Shown here piece by piece: positions 8,335 to 15,995 of a DNA stretch of 64,000 nt (position 1 is its first letter; every line of letters begins with the position of its first letter). The translations under genes and the position numbers were made by a program. The DNA is from Clostridiaceae bacterium (GTDB lineage: Bacteria; Bacillota; Clostridia; DSM-8532): the NCBI GenBank assembly GCA_012521705.1, contig JAAYLX010000001.1:34156-98155 (forward strand), written 5' to 3'. The notes under the pieces were generated by a model, which had not been told where the DNA came from, searched no databases, and was given only the letters and a program-made list of their open reading frames with translations.

Positions 8335-8462
8335 TTTTTCACCTCCAGAGGGTTGTCTGTCTTGTACATAATATGAAAATTGCTGCCAACTAGTTCAGAA
8401 AAAGAAACAAAAACAGACAAGAGGAGCGTTGGATGACGCGAATAAACGAGCATACAGAGCTA

Positions 8463-9335
8463 TTAGACATTTCCGAGATGGACATGTTTTAAATGCTTTC
8501 TTGCTGTATTGAACAGTTTTTCCAGTGTTTTTACAGGAGTTGGTTCTTTGTCGGTCATCTTATAGCGGGGGAAGAACCTTGTTAAGTGCAGGGGAATTTC
8601 AGGGGATATATCCGCCAGCCATTGGGCAAGGTCCTCTATTTCCTTTTCATTATCATTGAGACCGGGAATGATAAGGGTGGTTATTTCTACATGACAGGCC
8701 TGCGAAGCGGTTTCAATTGTCTTTTTTACAAATTCCACTTTTCCGCCGCACATCTTCTGGTAGAATTCCTGGCTAAAGCTTTTTAAATCTATGTTCATGG
8801 CGTCAATATAGGGAAGAAGCTCTTTTAAAGGCTCCTGCTGAATATACCCGTTCGTTATCAAGGCATTTTTAAGCCCCTTTTCTTTTGAGAGTTTGCAGCA
8901 GTCCATTACATATTCAAAGTTGATCAAAGGTTCATTATATGTAAAAGCAAGACCAATGTTATTGGCCTTTTTAAGTTCGAGAGCCTTATCTGCCAATTCT
9001 TCAGGAGTAACATAGACTGTACCCGGTTTCTCCATTGAAATTGAATAATTCTGACAGAAAGAGCACCTGAAGTTGCAGCCATAGCTTCCCACAGACAGAA
9101 TCCGGGAACCCGGATAAAAGTGATAAAGAGGCTTTTTCTCTACAGGATCAAGAGCAAGGGATGAAATAAGTCCGTAGCTTTCCGCATACAGATCGCCATC
9201 TGTATTTTTCCGCACGCCACAGATTCCTCTTTGGCCATTTTTAATATGACAATCATGAGGGCAGAGAAGGCAGTGGACTGTGTCATCCTTCAGTTTTTCA
9301 TAGTACCTTGCCATAGTACTACTCAAAGGCTTCAC
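8463..9335 (-). CDS. amrS: AmmeMemoRadiSam system radical SAM enzyme, C-terminally short
   Basis: 290 residues. A cysteine-rich start (CLLCPHDCHI and GICGVR) precedes the radical SAM cluster motif CNFRCSFCQN at about residue 87, with FTYNEP and the ITNGY strand following. This is the AmrS family (pyruvate formate-lyase activase-like) that occurs with AMMECR1 and Memo homologues; its reaction is not settled to my knowledge. The stop falls right after HLGNV, where relatives normally continue about 40 residues with a further cysteine pair. The gene lies directly downstream of the fused amrB-amrA gene with no gap, so the two form an operon. Confidence 0.85.
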   Translation of the reverse strand: MKPLSSTMARYYEKLKDDTVHCLLCPHDCHIKNGQRGICGVRKNTDGDLYAESYGLISSLALDPVEKKPLYHFYPGSRILSVGSYGCNFRCSFCQNYSISMEKPGTVYVTPEELADKALELKKANNIGLAFTYNEPLINFEYVMDCCKLSKEKGLKNALITNGYIQQEPLKELLPYIDAMNIDLKSFSQEFYQKMCGGKVEFVKKTIETASQACHVEITTLIIPGLNDNEKEIEDLAQWLADISPEIPLHLTRFFPRYKMTDKEPTPVKTLEKLFNTARKHLKHVHLGNV

Positions 9336-10724
9336 CTACCTGTGACGTACAACCTCAAAACGTTCCAGAGAATATTCTTCATTTTTGCCAATTCCGGCCT
9401 TGGCGAGCGCTATGTCTACCTGTTGCTGAGGAGTATCAACCCCGTCAAGGTCGGGTAGAAGAAGTCCCCTTCGGTATCCGTTGCTGACTATAACTCCGTA
9501 GCGTTTTACATCCAGTTCATCTATACTTTTTATGGGTTCGGGTTCTCCCAATACATCCACGCTGTAGATAAGATCTTTCAGTTCGTAATCTTTAACAGGA
9601 TTGAACCTGGGATCACGAGTTCCCGAGCTTATGGCATTTTGGATAATCTCCTCTGCAATGCTGTCGGTAACAGGGCTTATTGTTCCTATACAACCACGAA
9701 GCTGCCCGTGCTTGGTTATTGAAACAAAAACACCTGCCTTGCGGTTAAGCATTTCCTCAGGCAAATAATCAGGAACCGGGATTACCTTGCCTTTTTTCAC
9801 GAAGTTTTCAAGAGCGGTTCTGGCTAAAGTGACATAGGGGTCTTCGGCTTTTCTGGTGGCTTCGATTTCATGCTTATGGCTTTCTTCGTAAAAAGAGATC
9901 AGATCCCTGGAAAGATCGCGCCCGTCCAGAGTAAGTTCGGCAATCATATAGCCAACCCCGAAGGGGCCCTCATATGACAATACTTTTGATTTTACCCTGT
10001 AGCCATTCAACGCTCCGGCAAGCATGGCAAAGGACCTCAGTCCACATTCTCCTGCCTGCTCGCAAAGTCTTTCGTCAATATCCAACAGCTTTTTGAAATC
10101 AGCGGCTTTTATGTTTTCAACCAAAAACTCATCAAAAGCAGGTCCTTCCTCGGCAAAACCGTAGGGACCATCTTCTTTTAACCTATGGGATAAATCTCCG
10201 CTGCCTATGAAAACAACTTTTTTATCCGAGGAGGTAACAGCTTTTTGGATGCAGCTGCCAAACACATAGAGCTGTTTCAATGGAAGTCCGGCAATAGAAA
10301 TACGGATAAGGGAAAAATCAGTAAAATATTTTGAAATGTAATAAAGAGGAACCAGGGAGCCATGATCCAGTTCTTTTTCCCTTGCCCCCAATGTTCCCGC
10401 TTCTATTCCACAAGTAAGGGCATTTTCCTTTATTGATTCTATAAGCTCCAAATCATTTTCAAATTCAAAGGAGAGTTCGGGTGCGCCAAAGTTTTTGAAA
10501 CTTCCGGAAAGTTTTTTACCCGGCAGGATATGAATATAATCAGCATAAGCCGTACCATGAGGTGTGGTGATTATTATTGTCTGAGGAGACAGTTCTTTTA
10601 TCTGGCGGGCAATTTCTTCGTAAGCATTTATTGTCGCAGAAGCGTTATTTTGCTCGCCCTTTCCTATCTCAGGGATAATAATCGGAGGGTGAGGCACAAT
10701 GTAGGCTTTTAATATTTCTCCCAT
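9336..10724 (-). CDS. amrB-amrA: AmmeMemoRadiSam proteins B and A fused (Memo-like plus AMMECR1)
   Basis: 462 residues from the ATG at 10724, which has GGGAG nine bases upstream; upstream codons to 10784 are unlikely to be used. Residues about 1-270 are a LigB/Memo-like domain (AYIVPHPPIIIPE, ITTPHGTAYAD, FIGSGDLSHRL with its histidines). Residues about 295-462 are an AMMECR1 domain with the hallmark LRGCIG and TRDPRF motifs. Many genomes have these as separate genes; fusion implies equimolar action. It is the first gene of the two-gene amr operon. The domain identities are secure; the biochemical role is open. Confidence 0.9.
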   Translation of the reverse strand: MGEILKAYIVPHPPIIIPEIGKGEQNNASATINAYEEIARQIKELSPQTIIITTPHGTAYADYIHILPGKKLSGSFKNFGAPELSFEFENDLELIESIKENALTCGIEAGTLGAREKELDHGSLVPLYYISKYFTDFSLIRISIAGLPLKQLYVFGSCIQKAVTSSDKKVVFIGSGDLSHRLKEDGPYGFAEEGPAFDEFLVENIKAADFKKLLDIDERLCEQAGECGLRSFAMLAGALNGYRVKSKVLSYEGPFGVGYMIAELTLDGRDLSRDLISFYEESHKHEIEATRKAEDPYVTLARTALENFVKKGKVIPVPDYLPEEMLNRKAGVFVSITKHGQLRGCIGTISPVTDSIAEEIIQNAISSGTRDPRFNPVKDYELKDLIYSVDVLGEPEPIKSIDELDVKRYGVIVSNGYRRGLLLPDLDGVDTPQQQVDIALAKAGIGKNEEYSLERFEVVRHR

Positions 10725-11122
10725 TAGTAACATCTCCCAAAAAGTATTCTCTTTTACCCTTAGTATAAATCCAATATTATCCAATTTGCAACTTTATTTA
10801 TGTAAGGCAAAAAATCACGGGCTCAGAAGCAATTTATTCCGGGATTTTGGATTTTCTGTTACGCAAATGGCTGAATTAGTATACTCTGTGCTGCAGATTT
10901 TATTCATCAGGTAAAAAGAACGTTTTTTGCATAGCCGGATAAGCAGTTTCATATATTCGAATGGCAGAGAACTGAATAAAACAAGGACATTGCCTTTAAG
11001 AGGTTCGACGGTATCTTTTGTTTTCTCTAACTGGTGAACGAACAGATTGTGAGAGGCGTTAAGAATTGGTTAAGAACAGTTCCAAATATTAAAGGATTGA
11101 AGGATTAAGGTGGGAAGAAGCT
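10725..11122. other. Intergenic region with an 84-codon startless frame on the minus strand
   Basis: This 398-base gap separates the divergent amr operon and a lipoprotein gene. On the minus strand an open frame spans 10815-11069 with no early start codon. Its residues look protein-like (for example LKGNVLVLFSSLPFEYMKLL) rather than random. It may be the remnant of a lost gene. Otherwise only promoter sequence for the flanking genes is expected; I could not fix good -35/-10 pairs. Confidence 0.3.
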
Positions 11123-11584
11123 ATGAAAAAAGGAGTACTCCTTTTATCAATAATCATTACTGTAATTTTTCTGACCGGCTGCGGACAAAAATCCGATTAT
11201 TACGGTACATACATATTTGAGAGCGTGGATTATCAATCGCCGGTCCTGTCTACCACCGCAGATTATATTGAAGAAATAATGCGGGGGACAAAATATACTG
11301 TCACGGAAAAAGAATTCAAAATAGAATCGCCTGAGTTAACAGAGGAATTTAAATCACCAAAATATATTAAAGGCGAACTTCCTGCAAATCCGGGGCCTCT
11401 TGCCGATGTTTATTCTTTTCTGGGAGACGAGGTTAAATGGCAGATTGATATTTTAACTGAAGAAGGGGAAAAAACCCGCTACAGACTTTACGCATCAAAG
11501 GACAGTTTGTGGGTTTCATTTTATAATAATACTCCTGATGGTACAGAGATTATCATGTATATCTATAAAATCTCAAAAACATAA
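11123..11584 (+). CDS. Hypothetical lipoprotein
   Basis: 153 residues with a lipoprotein signal peptide: a basic start, hydrophobic core, and lipobox LTGC with Cys20 as the predicted lipidated residue. The mature part (YYGTYIFESVDYQSP and onward) is mostly beta-prone and reads like a small lipocalin- or DUF-type barrel, but no named domain is recognised. GGTGGGAAG serves as ribosome binding site. Likely anchored on the outer face of the membrane. Confidence 0.65.
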   Translation: MKKGVLLLSIIITVIFLTGCGQKSDYYGTYIFESVDYQSPVLSTTADYIEEIMRGTKYTVTEKEFKIESPELTEEFKSPKYIKGELPANPGPLADVYSFLGDEVKWQIDILTEEGEKTRYRLYASKDSLWVSFYNNTPDGTEIIMYIYKISKT

Positions 11585-11691
11585 ATTCTGTTGAGAAATA
11601 CTTTCGGATGTCTAACTTCTGGTAAAGGTGTGAATAATTTCTTCAGGGAAAAGCTGCTTTAAAAATAAATACCGGGGTTGGACAGTATATC

Positions 11692-12306
11692 ATGAACCAA
11701 AGCAAAATTCAGAAAGTTCTGTCGAAACATTCTGTTCTGGAATCAGAAAGGCTTATTCTAAGACCGTTTTCAATCAGCGATGCACAGGATGTATTTGAAT
11801 ATTCAAGTGATGAACAAGTAACAAGGTTTCTTTCATGGGAACCCCTTAAGCATCCCATACAGGCTGAAAAGCTGGTAAAAGAATTTCTTGCTAACAGGGC
11901 AGGCTCCTATGCAATTGAACTGAAATCGGTGAAGAAATGTATCGGAGGCATAGAGTTATCAGTATATCCTCATCACAAGAAAGCAAGCGTTGGATATATT
12001 CTTAACCGCAAGTACTGGAACAATGGATACATGACCGAAGCCCTGAGTTTAATTCTGGATTTTTGTTTCAGAAAGCTTAAGTTAAGGAGCATAGAAGCGA
12101 ACCATTACGAAGGGAACAATGCTTCCGGCCGTGTCATGAAGAAATGCGGGATGAAATTCCAGGGTATGGAAACGAAAGTAAATTTGAATGGGGAACATTT
12201 CGATGTTCTCATTTATGCTGTCTCAAGAGAGGAATGGAAGTCTCAGTTCATAAACTCTTTTTACAATATTTTGCTTTTAGGATGGAGAAAACTAAATACT
12301 TCATGA
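11692..12306 (+). CDS. GNAT acetyltransferase of the RimJ/RimL type
   Basis: 204 residues. The opening ESERLILRPFSISDAQDVFEY is the standard start of RimJ/RimL-like acetyltransferases that modify protein N-termini or amino groups. The acetyl-CoA motif follows as GYILNRKYWNNGYMTEAL (about 103-120), and the family ending NNASGRVMKKCGMKFQG is present. The last 25 residues after REEW form an extra basic/hydrophobic tail. The ribosome binding site is weak. It is unrelated in detail to the GNAT pair at 4612 and 6278. Confidence 0.85.
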   Translation: MNQSKIQKVLSKHSVLESERLILRPFSISDAQDVFEYSSDEQVTRFLSWEPLKHPIQAEKLVKEFLANRAGSYAIELKSVKKCIGGIELSVYPHHKKASVGYILNRKYWNNGYMTEALSLILDFCFRKLKLRSIEANHYEGNNASGRVMKKCGMKFQGMETKVNLNGEHFDVLIYAVSREEWKSQFINSFYNILLLGWRKLNTS

Positions 12307-12358
12307 TAATATGATAGTATTGAATGTGTAATTGCGCAGTAAAATCAGGAGGATTATA

Positions 12359-12895
12359 ATGAAAAGCTTATTTATCGGCCTAATATTTATCTTTATTGAT
12401 TTTAATCTGACACTAAATGAAACCATGGTAATTAATTTGATTCCGGACTTTGTGGGCTTTATTCTGATGTATCAGGGGCTCACACAATTAACAAATGAGA
12501 GTGAAAGATTTTTCAAAATGAAACCGTATGCTATTGGTATGGCAATTTATTCGGGATTTTTGTTTATCCTGGATTTTTTAGGTTTTCCAAGTTATGTTAG
12601 TATGGTTTTGGGGATTGTTTCTATGGCAGTGACCCTGTATATTTTATATAACATTGTAATGGGAATCCGGGATATCGAAATAATCAGAAATTTCTTCTTA
12701 AATTCGGCTCAATTAATGTCATACTGGCAGTTGTCAGCTATTTTTTCGGGGATAACATATTTTCTTATGCTGTTTTTACCGGCCTTGTCCATTTTTTCAG
12801 CATTGATCGAGCTTGTAGTTATGATATTATTTCTTGTTGCATTTAATAAAAGCAAGAATTTATACATAAGTCAGACCGGAAACTTTGCTGATTAA
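12359..12895 (+). CDS. Hypothetical polytopic membrane protein
   Basis: 178 residues from the ATG at 12359, which follows AGGAGG. Five hydrophobic segments are visible (about 2-20, 26-44, 58-78, 82-102, 118-165 as a pair). The phrase NLIPDFVGFILMYQGL near residue 26 recurs in small Firmicutes membrane proteins of unknown role. No catalytic motif. It ends 41 bases before the perR promoter. Confidence 0.55.
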   Translation: MKSLFIGLIFIFIDFNLTLNETMVINLIPDFVGFILMYQGLTQLTNESERFFKMKPYAIGMAIYSGFLFILDFLGFPSYVSMVLGIVSMAVTLYILYNIVMGIRDIEIIRNFFLNSAQLMSYWQLSAIFSGITYFLMLFLPALSIFSALIELVVMILFLVAFNKSKNLYISQTGNFAD

Positions 12896-12935
12896 TGAAC
12901 CATAATAGAGAATTATATAATATGATTTATAAACA

Positions 12936-12964
12936 TTGACACGGCTACTGGAATACTATATTAT
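12936..12964 (+). promoter_or_regulatory. perR promoter
   Basis: TTGACA (12936-12941), a 17-base spacer and TATTAT (12959-12964) make a near-consensus housekeeping promoter. The start point would fall within the PerR-type operator immediately downstream. Confidence 0.8.
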
Positions 12965-12999
12965 ATAATTGTAATCATTACAGATTACAATTATTATAA
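12965..12999 (+). promoter_or_regulatory. PerR/Fur-type operator cluster
   Basis: A perfect 12-bp inverted repeat, ATAATTGTAATC and GATTACAATTAT with a 6-base centre, spans 12965-12994. Within it TGTAATCATTACA is a 6-1-6 palindrome. The overlapping TTACAATTATTATAA (12985-12999) matches the known Per box TTATAATnATTATAA at all but one position. Lying over the expected transcription start of the adjacent perR-like gene, it implies autorepression. Confidence 0.75.
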
Positions 13000-13017
13000 A
13001 TTTATTGGGTGAAAAAA

Positions 13018-13434
13018 ATGAAACATCATATTGAAAATTTGACAGAAAAATTGTTGAGCAGGAATATTAAACCATCATACCAGAGAATAAAGATACTTGA
13101 GTACCTTACTGACAATTGTACTCATCCAACTGTCGACAAGATTTTTTGTGACCTCCATAAAGAAATACCGACTTTGTCCAAGACGACCATATACAATACA
13201 TTGAATCTTTTTCTTGAAGCAAATCTTGTCAGGGTTATTACGATTGAAGACAACGAAACCAGATACGATATTGATACCACAAACCATGGACATTTCAAAT
13301 GCCAGAATTGCGGTGAGATCTACGACTTCGAGGCTGACATAGAAAATATTAAAGTGGACGGACTGAACAATTTTATCATCAACGACAAGAGTTTATATTT
13401 CAAAGGCATTTGCGGAAAGTGCCAATCGGCATAG
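13018..13434 (+). CDS. perR: Fur-family peroxide-type regulator
   Basis: 138 residues. A winged helix (KPSYQRIKILEYLTDNCTHP, then TLSKTTIYNTLNLFLEANLV over residues about 17-70) is followed by the metal-binding region HGHFKCQNCGEIYDF and CGKC, giving the four structural zinc cysteines plus regulatory histidines. The short C-terminus and the Per-box-like operator favour PerR over Fur or Zur. The ATG at 13018 is preferred; the GTG at 13009 is probably part of the GGGTG ribosome binding site. It would control peroxide defence genes, perhaps including dfx here, by metal-catalysed oxidation of a histidine. Confidence 0.85.
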   Translation: MKHHIENLTEKLLSRNIKPSYQRIKILEYLTDNCTHPTVDKIFCDLHKEIPTLSKTTIYNTLNLFLEANLVRVITIEDNETRYDIDTTNHGHFKCQNCGEIYDFEADIENIKVDGLNNFIINDKSLYFKGICGKCQSA

Positions 13435-13471
13435 CAGAAGATTATTTATTAGATCAGGGATATTGTGACCG

Positions 13472-13502
13472 CCCGAAAATATTTTCGGGTGTTTTATTTT
13501 TT
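13472..13502 (+). terminator. Terminator after perR
   Basis: A perfect 9+9 palindrome, CCCGAAAAT/ATTTTCGGG, is followed by a T-rich run. It separates perR from the ABC transporter promoter. Confidence 0.8.
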
Positions 13503-13506
13503 GCTC

Positions 13507-13535
13507 TTTACTTTATCACGATAGCGTGATACAAT
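13507..13535 (+). promoter_or_regulatory. Amino acid ABC operon promoter with operator in the spacer
   Basis: TTTACT (13507-13512) and TACAAT (13530-13535) are 17 bases apart. The spacer is occupied by a perfect inverted repeat TATCACG-ATAG-CGTGATA (13514-13531). A dimeric repressor bound there would block polymerase. The regulator is not identified. Confidence 0.65.
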
Positions 13536-13576
13536 ACCGTTGTGACCTAAAAAGAAGAGTATGTGGAGGAATTAAA

Positions 13577-14368
13577 ATGTTAAAGAGAATTATTGGCCTT
13601 TGTCTTGTGATGATGATGCTTTTTACTGTAGTTGCATGTTCAAATAAAACACAGGATGCCAGCAAAGACGCAAAAGCCACACTCACAGTTGGATTTGACA
13701 AGAACTTTCCGCCTATGGGTTTTGTAGGCGATAACGGAGAATTCACAGGATTTGACCTGGACCTTGCTGCTGAAGTTGCCAAACGTCTTGATATGGAACT
13801 TGTATTGCAGCCAATTGCCTGGGATTCCAAGGATATGGAACTTTCGTCAAAGAATGTTGACTGTATCTGGAACGGCTTCACAATAAACGGCCGTGAAGAA
13901 AGCTATACCTGGACAGAACCTTACATGGAAAACTATCAGGTGTTCGTTGTAAGAGCTAATTCGGACATTAAGACACTGAAAGACCTTGCAGGCAAGACTG
14001 TAATAGTCCAGGCTGACTCCAGTGCCGAAGCAGCACTTAAAGATGCTCCGGAACTTATGAACAGCTTTAAGGAATTATTAAAGACCGGCGATTACAATAC
14101 AGCCCTGATGGACCTTGAAACAGGCGCCGTGGATGCAGTTGCCATGGACGAGATTGTCGCAAGGTTCCACATAGAGGATGAAGGCAAAGACTTTGCTGTC
14201 CTTGAAGAAAAACTTGCTGCTGAAGAATACGGAGTAGGCTTCCTGCTTGGAAATACCGAGCTCAGGGACAAAGTGCAGGGTGCTTTGGAGGAAATGGCCA
14301 AAGACGGAACCATGGCCAAAATATCAGAGAAGTGGTTCGGCAAGGATATTACCACCATCGGAAAATAA
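13577..14368 (+). CDS. Polar amino acid ABC transporter substrate-binding lipoprotein
   Basis: 263 residues, lipobox VVAC with Cys22 lipidated. The family-3 solute-binding pattern is clear: VGFDKNFPPMGFVGDNGEFT and GFDLDLAAEVAKRLD at the start of lobe 1, the IWNGFTI and EESYTWTEPYM region, and AMDEIVARF with AEEYGVGF later. Such proteins bind a polar amino acid, cystine or arginine outside the cell and deliver it to the permease. ATG 13577 follows GGAGGAATTA. It is the first gene of a three-gene importer operon with its own promoter and a terminator after it. The exact ligand is not readable. Confidence 0.9.
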   Translation: MLKRIIGLCLVMMMLFTVVACSNKTQDASKDAKATLTVGFDKNFPPMGFVGDNGEFTGFDLDLAAEVAKRLDMELVLQPIAWDSKDMELSSKNVDCIWNGFTINGREESYTWTEPYMENYQVFVVRANSDIKTLKDLAGKTVIVQADSSAEAALKDAPELMNSFKELLKTGDYNTALMDLETGAVDAVAMDEIVARFHIEDEGKDFAVLEEKLAAEEYGVGFLLGNTELRDKVQGALEEMAKDGTMAKISEKWFGKDITTIGK

Positions 14369-14403
14369 GTGCCAACTCCAACAACTTTGTGCAAATAGAT
14401 TGG

Positions 14404-14438
14404 GGCTATCATTACCCGCTGATAGCCTTCTTTTTTTT
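14404..14438 (+). terminator. Attenuating terminator inside the ABC operon
   Basis: An 8-bp perfect stem GGCTATCA/TGATAGCC with a T8 run sits between the binding protein and the permease genes. It would leave most transcripts covering only the binding protein, matching the usual excess of that component. Confidence 0.8.
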
Positions 14439-14537
14439 CGTAATGACTTGACTTATGAAGAAGTCTATAATACATTCTTTTTGACATACAGATTTTAAGC
14501 CATATAAATTCAGAACAAATAATTGGGGGATAAATTT

Positions 14538-15194
14538 GTGGAACTGTCGGTAATGCTGTCAATACTGTTAAAAGGCATGTGGATATCGGTAAATATTTTT
14601 ACCCTCACATTGCTTTTTTCACTTCCATTGGGTCTTATAGTAGCATTCGGACGGATGTCCGGTAATTTTGTATTAAGAAATATTGTAAAAATTTATATTT
14701 CCATTATGCGTGGGACGCCGCTTGTTCTTCAGTTGATGGTTGTATATTTTGGCCCGTACTTTATCTTTGGAATGGAGCTGTCAAGCAATTATCGCTATAC
14801 CGCGGTTATTATAGGTTTTGTAATCAATTATGCGGCTTATTTTGCTGAAATATACAGGGGAGGTATTGAATCCATTCCCGTAGGCCAGTATGAAGCGGCC
14901 AAAATACTTGGATACAGTAAAACTCAGACTTTTATGAAAATAATTCTTCCTCAGGTAATTAAGAGAATCCTTCCAGCAGTGACTAATGAGATTATTACCT
15001 TAATCAAAGATACTTCATTGGCTTATGTTATTTCCATACCTGAGATGTTTTCAGAGGCCAAAGCAATCGCCTCTTCCCAGAAGTCTGTCATGCCCTATGT
15101 GGCAGCCGGGGTCTTCTACTATATCTTTAACTATATCGTAGCCACTACCATGGAATGGATTGAGAAGAAATTCAGTTACTATAAAATCAGTTGA
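14538..15194 (+). CDS. Polar amino acid ABC transporter permease
   Basis: 218 residues, starting at GTG 14538 with GGGGGA seven bases upstream. About five membrane segments. The family features are all present: IMRGTPLVLQLM near residue 55, AAYFAEIYRGGIESIPVGQY with the EAA loop (EAAKILGYSKTQTFMKIILP, about 112-131), and DTSLAYVISIPEMF. As a HisM/GlnP-like subunit it would homodimerise in the membrane and receive substrate from the lipoprotein encoded upstream. Its stop lies 12 bases before the ATP-binding gene. Confidence 0.92.
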   Translation: MELSVMLSILLKGMWISVNIFTLTLLFSLPLGLIVAFGRMSGNFVLRNIVKIYISIMRGTPLVLQLMVVYFGPYFIFGMELSSNYRYTAVIIGFVINYAAYFAEIYRGGIESIPVGQYEAAKILGYSKTQTFMKIILPQVIKRILPAVTNEIITLIKDTSLAYVISIPEMFSEAKAIASSQKSVMPYVAAGVFYYIFNYIVATTMEWIEKKFSYYKIS

Positions 15195-15205
15195 CAGGTG
15201 AAAAT

Positions 15206-15970
15206 ATGAATATTTTAGAGATAAAGAATCTTAGAAAAAGTTTTGATACAGATACTGAGGTCATCAGGAATATATCTTTGGAAGTACAGGAAGGCAAGGT
15301 AGTCGGAATAATTGGTCCTTCAGGCTCAGGAAAGTCTACATTGCTTAGATGCGCAACCATGCTTGAGACCATAGATTCCGGTGAAATTATATACATGGGC
15401 GAGCATGCGGTTAAGACCGACCCTGACGGAAAGGTCATTTACGCCCCTGCAAGCCAGTTGAAGAAGATTCAGGGCATTTTTGGCCTGGTGTTTCAGAATT
15501 TTAACCTTTTTCCTCATTATTCTGTGATTAAAAACATAACAGACCCGCTTATTACCGTTCAGAAAAAGTCAAAGGATGAGGCCTTTGAGATCGCGCGCAA
15601 ATTGCTGGACAAGATGGGGTTGTCCGATAAGGAAGCCGCATATCCCTGCCAGCTTTCGGGAGGGCAGCAGCAGCGTGTATCAATAGCAAGAGCGTTGGCT
15701 CTCAATCCTAAAATATTGTTTTTCGACGAACCCACATCCGCTCTTGACCCTGAATTGACAGGTGAGATTCTGAATGTCATAAGGAATCTGGCTGCAGAAC
15801 ACATGACAATGGTAATTGTTACCCATGAGATGAGTTTTGCACGGGATGTGGCAGACCATATAATTTTTATGGACGATGGGGTAATAGTTGAACAGGGATC
15901 CCCCGAAGAAGTAATAAACAACCCTAAGAATGAAAGGACAATAGCATTCCTGAGCAGGTTTGAAAGATAA
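15206..15970 (+). CDS. Polar amino acid ABC transporter ATP-binding protein
   Basis: 254 residues. Walker A GPSGSGKST (about 34-42), Q-loop VFQNFNLFPHYSV, signature LSGGQQQRVSIARAL, Walker B ILFFDEPTSALDPE and the switch histidine in VTHEMSFA are complete. The SALDPE ending is typical of GlnQ/HisP-type amino acid importers. ATG 15206 is preferred over the open GTG-less extension because CAGGTG stands nearby. It completes the importer with the genes at 13577 and 14538. The gnd gene follows after 25 bases and could share the transcript. Confidence 0.93.
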   Translation: MNILEIKNLRKSFDTDTEVIRNISLEVQEGKVVGIIGPSGSGKSTLLRCATMLETIDSGEIIYMGEHAVKTDPDGKVIYAPASQLKKIQGIFGLVFQNFNLFPHYSVIKNITDPLITVQKKSKDEAFEIARKLLDKMGLSDKEAAYPCQLSGGQQQRVSIARALALNPKILFFDEPTSALDPELTGEILNVIRNLAAEHMTMVIVTHEMSFARDVADHIIFMDDGVIVEQGSPEEVINNPKNERTIAFLSRFER

Positions 15971-15995
15971 TATGATTTAAAGGAGGGGTAATAGG

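Noticed and set aside
14092-14562. Minus-strand frame of 156 codons over the binding protein gene
   Set aside because: It runs across a terminator and the antisense of a clear solute-binding protein; no motif or start signals.
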